NCBI GenBank assembly: GCA_000469685.2
Contig: LS997565.1
Location: 37,537,819 to 37,601,818, forward strand
Length of the DNA stretch: 64,000 bases
Origin: Haemonchus contortus
Taxonomy: Eukaryota; Nematoda; Chromadorea; Rhabditida; Trichostrongylidae
Direction of reading: 5' to 3'
The position numbers and the translations under genes are program-made. Below are positions 57,591-64,000 of this stretch, in pieces; within the stretch, counting starts at the first letter, position 1; every line of letters starts with the position of its first letter. The notes below the pieces were generated by a model. That model saw only the letters and a program-made list of their open reading frames with translations, did not search any database and was not told the origin of the DNA.

Positions 57591-58602
57591 ATGCCTGTAC
57601 GTGGTAGGCTTCTCTCCGAAGAAGAACAAGCGCAAATCAGGGCTCTTCATGAAGCCGGACACTCGAATAGACAAATTGCACGTCAGCTCCTACATGCATT
57701 GGAAACTACATTCAAAATCCCGGTGCTTACCGCTCAGCTCGAATAGTGGGACGACCACGAAGCTTGACAGCTCAAGATCACAGAAGAATAGCTCGAATGG
57801 CCTCGAATTCCACCTTATCTCTGAATCAAATTCGTGCTTCAATGGGATTGGCGGTCTCGAGGATGACGATATCGCGGTCCATTCGATCAAATGAGCACAT
57901 AACACGAGAGGTAATGAAAAAGGCGCCCCGTCTAAATGCTCAACACAAAAATGCAAGGCTGCAATTCGCACGCAGGAACATGGCAACTTCGTGGGACGAG
58001 GTACAACTTTTCGAGAGGGTTTGAAGTTAAGTTTAAACGTCATTTTCTGCATGTTTTCCGTTTAGGTCATCTTCAGTGATGAAAAAAAGTTCAACCTGGA
58101 CGGTCCAGATGGATACCGTTACTACTGGAGAGATCTTCGTCACGACCCGCTAATCCATTCGAAGCGAAACTTTGGTGGGGCCACATTAATGGTTTGGGGT
58201 GGCTTTGGAAGCAGCGGCAAATTGGAGCTGGCATTCCCTTCATGCCGGATGGATAGTCAGGAATATCAGGAAGTGCTCGAGTTCCACCTCCTGCCCTTTC
58301 TCAGAAGTGCGCGACGCAGGGCACATGTGTTCCAGCATGATAATGCATCTGTCCATGCCTCACGGTCTACGAAGGAATGGCTCCAACGCCACGGTGTTGC
58401 TGTGATGGATTGCCCAGCCTGTTCCCCTGACTGCAACCCCATCGAAAACCTATGGGGAATCATGGCTCGGCGAGTCTATCTCAATAACCGCCAGTACAAC
58501 TCCGTAGAAGAACTGAAGGCGGCGATCTCAGCTGTGTGGGAATCCATCGACGACACGACCATCACAAGTTTGGTTCAGAGCATGCCCAATAGGATGTTCT
58601 AG
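57591..58602 (+). pseudogene. Tc1-like transposase, intron-containing, frameshifted
   Basis: The first ATG (57591) opens MPVRGRLLSEEEQAQIRALH and on to HSNRQIARQL, the N-terminal helix-turn-helix. A small deletion near 57688-57695 shifts the frame; NYIQNPGAYR, then GRPRSLTAQDHRRIARMASN continue in another frame. Exon 1 ends at 58000 (TSWDE) before GTACAA. A 65-nt intron ends CCGTTTAG at 58065. Exon 2 (58066-58602) is in frame, with VIFSDEKKFNLDGPDG, FQHDNASVH and CSPDCNPIENLWG. The catalytic D, D and E are present with 34 residues between the second D and E. The enzyme would cut and paste the element at TA sites. The lesion disables the DNA-binding region only. Confidence 0.93.
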
Positions 58603-58665
58603 CTGATCAGGCACTCAGGAGGGCTAATTGATTACTGATCTCATTCATATTCTTTTTTTTGTACA

Positions 58666-58866
58666 GTGTCCACATACTTTTGTTACAAAGAAGACTTTTT
58701 TCTAAAATAAAAAAAAGTAAAAGCTTTCTGAAATTTCCGGAAGAACAATTATTCCAGGGTTTTTCCACCCGAATATTCGTATAGTAGTGGTGTTTCAGCT
58801 CAAAATCAACTGGCAAGCTCGACAAGCCAAAAAAGTGAGGTGTCCACATACTTTTGTTACGCACTG
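58666..58866. repeat. Right IR/DR end of the Tc1-like element
   Basis: Inner site 58666-58699 (perfect 34-bp complement of the left inner site) and outer site 58839-58866 (perfect 28-bp complement of the left terminus). Confidence 0.95.
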
Positions 58867-58868
58867 TA

Positions 58869-60418
58869 TCATGAGGTGAAGCATATATTGCTTCCTCAGA
58901 AGTGAGCCGTCCTTTGTGAATTTTCAGTTTAACGTCCTCCGAGAGGGAGTAACATCATTTTAGAGCGGTTCGGGAGAAATTTTCAGTGGAGGTTCTCCCT
59001 CGGAACTCTCATTTTGCTCACTACCTCAGAGAAGACATCTGTTTCTTGCTTCTCCAACCGCCCTACCAAACAATCCTGGGAATCGTCGGATTGGAATTCA
59101 TCATCTAATGTGCACTATCCTACGTATTATAGGAGTACACAGAAAAATCTTCGGCCGTGGCCCCTTACAATCCTCCTTTTTTTCATCTTTTATGTTTTAT
59201 TAATATTAGATTCCCTCAGGCATACAGTAGACGAACAGCACTTTCATTGAGCCTCTTTTGCTAGAGCAACATTGATGAAATGAGACAAGCATCCATGAAA
59301 AGCTCTCGCGAGAGAAAATTGTGAGAGGGGGCGCAGAGAATTCCATCAGCTCTGCTCCCTCCCCTTGCTTAGATGCACCCCGAGAAAGTCTCAAAAATTC
59401 AATATCAGCCACTTAGCTCGTAATGTGCTGAGTTATGGCCAGGGTAAGGAACTTGTGCGAGATTGACGTAGGAGGATCGTCCAGATGTGGATCTGAGGAT
59501 ACCCAGTGTAGAAGTGCATTGAAAGTGCAGAATGCATTGTGAAGAAGCCATTCCATCCCTAGGGGGTCTTAACGTTTGTTTGCAAATGCAAAATCAAATG
59601 TGAACCTTTCTTCACTCTTCTATAACTGCCTTCTGGGTTGTGGTAATGTTATCTTCACAAGTAGCCATCTTTCTGGTCCTTCAGCTGTTAACTGTGCTCG
59701 GCCTCCCGAGCCCCAGATAAACCCCTTAACCCCCCCCCCCCCCTCCCTTACTCTTATTGTAGTAAAAGGCGCCGTTGTTAAATCGCATAGTCCGACCTAG
59801 GGTTCTACCCGGTAACCCTTGGAATGTGTTGCCTACGACGCTGTCGTTGGTTGTTTGTTTACATAAGTTCTCCGTTTACTTGTTGACAAGGATTAATTGT
59901 AGTAACATGGGGTGTTCACGGAAGTATTGAGATCATTCGCAGTTCCAAGATGCTTGCCAAACCCATATTCGTGAGAATAGGCTTTAGCTCGCGTAAGCGC
60001 AAAATCGATACCTATCGTGAAGCACGTAGACAAATGTGGTGGATAGATAGTTCATGGCAAAAGTTCGGCCATGTTTGCTTACCGTTTTGTGTACTCTTCT
60101 CGCTTCCTTATGACTAAATGCCTTCTTTGTCGGCTATCTTGTTTGTTCCTACGTTTTTCTTCCCAAATGCGATACAAGTCGTGACTCAGACGAATTTCGA
60201 GGCTTCTATGGACTTTTCTGATCAGCTGATATAAGCGATATCTGATTGGTGAGATGGGCCATCAGACTGTAAATGTCAGCACTAATCGAATTATCAGAAT
60301 TAATCTGAATCATGAGCGTTGAGTCATAGACAAAAAGGAAAACAAAATGAGTCACTGGATTTTCGAAAAATATGATAAAGGATGAAAGGAACGAGTCTTC
60401 AGCTTAAATCATTTCCCT
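58869..60418. other. No recognisable gene
   Basis: Short frames only. A C14 run is listed separately. Confidence 0.45.
59730..59743 (-). repeat. Run of 14 C (poly-G on the minus strand)
   Basis: Uninterrupted poly-C followed by TCCCTT. Confidence 0.95.
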
Positions 60419-60622
60419 TTTCGGGATGCGCTGCCTCAGTCGACCCCCATTCAGAATCTAGTGACATTTGATTGCTATGTGGATTTCCTAATGACCAGTG
60501 GTGGCGTTTGATGTACAAGTCAATGCGGCATTAGAAGGATGACAGAATTGGTTGGCCTGAGCGTGTTTCGATACAGGATTCGATCCCTCGACGTTCTGTG
60601 CACCACACCACCTCCTTCCGAT
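60419..60622 (-). repeat. SINE copy, minus strand
   Basis: Reversed motifs CGGGATGCG, CCATTCAGAATCTAGTGAC, TTGGTTGGCCTGAGC, GATACAGGATTCGATCCCTC (B box GGGATCGAATCC) and ACACCACCTCC (head) are present. Confidence 0.78.
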
Positions 60623-61089
60623 AATATGACACAATAAAAGAAAATCGGTCAAATACATTGAAACTACAGCTGCCCGTGTTTCTTCTTCTCGTTTTTATTC
60701 GTCCTTGTCTGTTCTACCCTTTTCTTTCTCTTTTTATTTTCCTTAGTTGGGCTCTTTCTTACCAATTACTGCTTCCTATGGAGTATCCGGCTGAAAAAAA
60801 ATCTTACTGACCATCTTCCAATACTCAACTGACCAGATTCCATAAATATTGATTGTATAAGCTATCTCAAACTTTTCATTCAATAAATTCTTGCTTTCCC
60901 TTTGTAGCCATACACGATAAAGCCTTTCAGTTCGGAGTCTGACTCACGTTTGGCTCTTGCGGGTGGGAGGACTGCATCATAAGTAAGCAATATATGGGTG
61001 GAGGAAAAGCCCTTACTCGCCGAGACGGTGAACAACGGTCTCAGTTACTTCGAACTTTTCCGATTTCCTCAGACTATGTTTTGGACTGG

Positions 61090-61310
61090 GTGGAGGTGGT
61101 GCAAGGGTATGCGACGTACTACTATAACACATGCCTGGTCCGGGACTCGAATATAGGATCGGTTCTCGCCTAAGCCAACCAAGCCTTTTATCGCTTGAGG
61201 ATCGATTAATTGGTACCAGGCTCGGCTGCGAGGGTAGAAGCACTGACTTGTACATTGGCTTGCCAGCGCAAATCATTGTATAGGCCAGAAAAATCCATGA
61301 CGATTGGGAA
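61090..61310 (+). repeat. SINE copy, near full-length
   Basis: The head is GGTGGAGGTGGTGCAAGGG. The B-box-like GGGACTCGAATATAGG follows. The body AAGCCAACCAAGCCTTTTAT, TTGGTACCAGGCTCGG and AGCACTGACTTGTACATTGG is well conserved. The tail ends at a G10 run (61317-61326). Confidence 0.82.
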
Positions 61311-63401
61311 GAAGGAGGGGGGGGGGTATAGCGAAAACAGGGCCGGCTATGTCGAAGACTTTTCGTCCTTCCTTGAGGTCCTAGGCTGAATACCTCTCTG
61401 AATTTTCTAGCGACGCTAAGCATTCCCTGAAATGACTAACTTTTGCTAAAATTTCGTTTTTCTTCAAGTTCTTTATATTATTGGTCTGTGTGAAGTGCAC
61501 TTTCATGCAAGTCAACAGGCCCTTGATTTTGCATCTCACCCCACATCCTAGACATGACTTCAATTTTCTTGAAGTTTTACCGATCATCTCTCCTGTTCCC
61601 AGGGTGATCGATTACCTACCCGATCAGGTGACACTCGAGCGAAATCCCTGACCGATTTCATTCGGTTTCAATTTGTTGAACGTACTGCTTTGCAAACTGC
61701 ACGATTCCATATCTTTGTTTGTAGACTTTTTGTACTCAGACGTGGGTTGATTGCTTCCATCCATCAATATTTTGTGTGACTCAACGAGAATCGGATCATT
61801 CACTTCATCTATGTGGCTTTTCACAGGTTCTTTTCTATGGATCAATTTTCTATCTAGGGATTCAGCGCTTATCCGCTTTGGAACCAGTTTTGTTCCCACA
61901 AGAATTTCCAATGTAATTGTGAAAGGGCAACTCGAATAGATCTAAATCGGCCATGTCTTCGACTTTACTTTAGCACCACACGGCTAATTGAATGGGTGTC
62001 AATCTATACATGGACTATAAAGGATTGACGGTATTCCTGTTCCAATGACGGAGGGTTTCACGCAATAGACGACTACTGAAGGAGGGAATACCTCATCGAT
62101 CAAAAGGAAAAATCCGACGTACGTGTGGTAGCGATCGAGAATCACCATGAAGGTGACCATTCCTGTGGGTTACGGTACCTTACAGTAATATTCTAGGAAC
62201 ACTTTCGTCTGTTCGTTGTTTGAACGAGTAAGTCGGCTTTCTCGAGTACTAAGCAGCCGTCTCTCAAAGTAAACTGGTGATGAACATCTAGCGCTTGCTT
62301 TTTGATGGGTAGGGGACCGTTAGCTGATCCTTCGAGCACCAGTACCAAACTAAAGTCTTCGCCCTGCACAAATCATTACTTTCTACCAGCTCGAAACTAT
62401 TTCTTTGCAAAGTCAGACGGTCGAAGAGCCGTGGTATCTGTTAGGTCATGCATCGGAAAGCAATCGCTGCGAGATCAGGACGGAAGAATGGAAATATTTC
62501 AAAATGACCAGCTCTTTGTATCTCATTGTAAACATTGAGCATGCACCTAGACCTGATCATCTGGGTGGCACAAATGAAGCTCCTACAAGGGGATCCCTAA
62601 GAAGTCTCAATGTGTCTGGAATTCCACAGTGAAAGCAGGTGCATGTTGCAATACAAAGTAATAGGTAAATGCCCTTAACCACTGCTTTTTCATATTCCTC
62701 TATGAACCTTTGTGGAAAATCGAAACTATCCAATGGTTTGGTTTTCTAGCGTTTTGAATAGTGGAAACGTTTTTCCTCTATGGGCAGAGCCTGACACCAC
62801 AGGTTTTTATCAAAGAGACCTTTTTCGTACCGAATGGATTTATCGCTTTGAGCACCTGTCCCGATGATGAGGATAGGCGCTATTGGGGAAAGGGCCAGCT
62901 CTTTGAATGGAATCGTAAACGGTTTTGCAAAACTGGTATGGAGCGATTAGAACGAAGTCCATAATTTCTTAGAAAGTTCATTGTAAATCGAAATCGATTG
63001 GGTTCAAAAATTGGCCGGAACATCTCTTTTCACGAACCAGCATCTCATGTTGGCTCATCGTTGTTAACCGTATGTATTATATGTCAGAGGCACCATATGA
63101 CCTCATGATATGATTGTTTACCATCATCTCATTTGTTTGTTTTTCTACCACAAAGCTGCTGGCGCGAGCAGCCTTTCTTTGTACGAAAACTCGTCCAATG
63201 CTCCTTGGAAGATCCCCATCATTAGACTTTGGACCTCTTATGATTTTGAGATTTTGACATTTTGACCCATGTTTTGCTCTGCTCTGCGATTTCTCTCAAG
63301 AGCAAGAAATGGGCCCGTCCTGTGTGAGTGCTTTTTTGTAGGCCTACCAAAACTTGTGAGGCTCCTTTCCTCGATTTGTAATCTGATTATCAGTACAGGG
63401 C
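61311..63401. other. No confirmed gene
   Basis: Minus-strand frames at 61911-61624 and 61587-61381 are unusually rich in charged residues but have no recognisable domain or confirmed splice links. The plus-strand frames at 62302-62632 are likewise unassigned. Confidence 0.35.
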
Positions 63402-63590
63402 AGAGGTGGTGTAATAGCAAGTGGTGTACTATCAGGCACACACTGTCACGAGATCGAATCCCGGATCGATACCCGCCGAGGCCACCAAGCCTTCCATCCC
63501 TCCGGGATCGCTTAATTGATACCAGACACGTCTGAGAAGCTAAAAGAACTGGCTCCCACATGAGGTGGGCCACCGCAGGTTATTGTATGT
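63402..63590 (+). repeat. SINE copy, 5' two thirds
   Basis: AGAGGTGGTGTAATAGCAAG (A box), GAGATCGAATCCCGG (B box), GATCGATACCCGCCGAGGCC and ATACCAGACACGTCTGAGAA are visible. The 3' tail is replaced by unrelated sequence. Confidence 0.82.
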
Positions 63591-64000
63591 ATGGTTTCTA
63601 CTCTCCTTTGGTACGCCATTGCGCTCGTCTCGTTCTCCAACTTCGAATCTCTCTTTCCACTCTTTACAATCAGCTAATTAAATAAGAACGATCATATGGA
63701 TATAGTCATATAAGTAAATACAAATAAATAAACAAATAAATATACATAGAGCCCTTTCTATGCGTTTTTTCGAGCGATTTCCCAGGACCGGACTTCCGAA
63801 TGGAGCGCAAGCAGCCTGAATGGCACTGTACCTTACTGAAGAATAAGGATTTTTCTAACTTGAGCGTGATAATTCTTCAACCATTGAGTTCACTATCTGG
63901 TCCTTCATTAGATCCTGTCAATAAATGTCAAATTTTGCTGGCATATTCTCTGTCTTATTGGCATTCCGTGCCGGTATTCAGAATGTCTAAAACTTGTGCT
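63591..64000. other. No recognisable gene
   Basis: It contains an AAATA-rich run at 63700-63745 and nothing else assignable before the window ends. Confidence 0.45.

Larger units (their letters stand above)
57315..58866 (+). mobile_element. Tc1-family DNA transposon with IR/DR ends
   Basis: The 1552-bp element is flanked by TA on both sides (57313-57314, 58867-58868). Perfect 28-bp terminal inverted repeats start CAGTGCGTAACAAAAG. A second, 34-bp perfect inverted pair lies about 170 bp inside each end and contains the same GTAACAAAAGTATGTGGACAC unit. Each end therefore has two direct transposase-site repeats inside a roughly 200-bp imperfect inverted repeat, the IR/DR arrangement. It encodes a DD34E transposase that is frameshifted in this copy, but the ends look intact and may still be mobilised in trans. 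Confidence 0.96.

Noticed and set aside
1..64000. CRISPR arrays, bacterial operons or viral gene clusters
   Set aside because: No regularly spaced direct repeats, no operon-like tandem genes and no capsid or virus-type polymerase genes were seen. The repeats present are dispersed transposable elements.

Overview
The window looks like nuclear DNA of a parasitic (strongylid or hookworm-type) nematode. The evidence is short GT-AG introns with TTTCAG-like acceptors, a spliced fatty-acid elongase gene with a likely trans-splice acceptor, an intron-containing tRNA-Leu(CAA), RTE-clade LINEs with trinucleotide tails, a Tc1-family transposon, long poly-G tracts, and a tRNA-derived SINE family scattered on both strands. 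No bacterial-style operons are present. Species is not determined.

Layout. 1-6 kb is mostly featureless, apart from a candidate two-exon neuropeptide-like gene on the minus strand (1837-2210). 6.2-7.1 kb holds a decayed LINE. A tRNA-Leu(CAA) lies at 7924-8038 (minus). 10.26-14.39 kb is a nest: a nearly intact RTE LINE (10935-14054, minus), bounded by a perfect 18-bp target-site duplication, sits inside an older RTE relic. 14.4-28.8 kb is repeat-rich and gene-poor (SINE copies, a second dispersed repeat, a GC-rich block). The only confidently recognised conserved protein gene is a seven-exon ELO-type very-long-chain fatty acid elongase at 29396-32987 (plus). 37.45-42.53 kb is a second RTE nest: a more decayed copy (39232-42301, plus) with a 14-bp duplication, inserted in another RTE relic on the minus strand, with a 29-bp inverted-repeat element beside it. 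50677-51127 may hold the last two exons of an unrecognised gene. A Tc1-family element with doubled binding-site repeats and an intron-containing, frameshifted transposase lies at 57315-58866. SINE copies recur to the right end.

Most interesting signal. Both RTE copies begin at exactly the same base, immediately after the target duplication. The first ~72 nt of each can fold as an HDV-like double pseudoknot: P1 7 bp, P2 6 bp, a short P3, a CC-containing L3 facing GG or GA after P1, and a P4 hairpin. The first element-encoded ATG follows 6 nt after the fold. This suggests a self-cleaving ribozyme that sets the 5' end of the retrotransposon RNA. HDV-like ribozymes are known in other RTE and R2-type elements; this instance is inferred from sequence alone.
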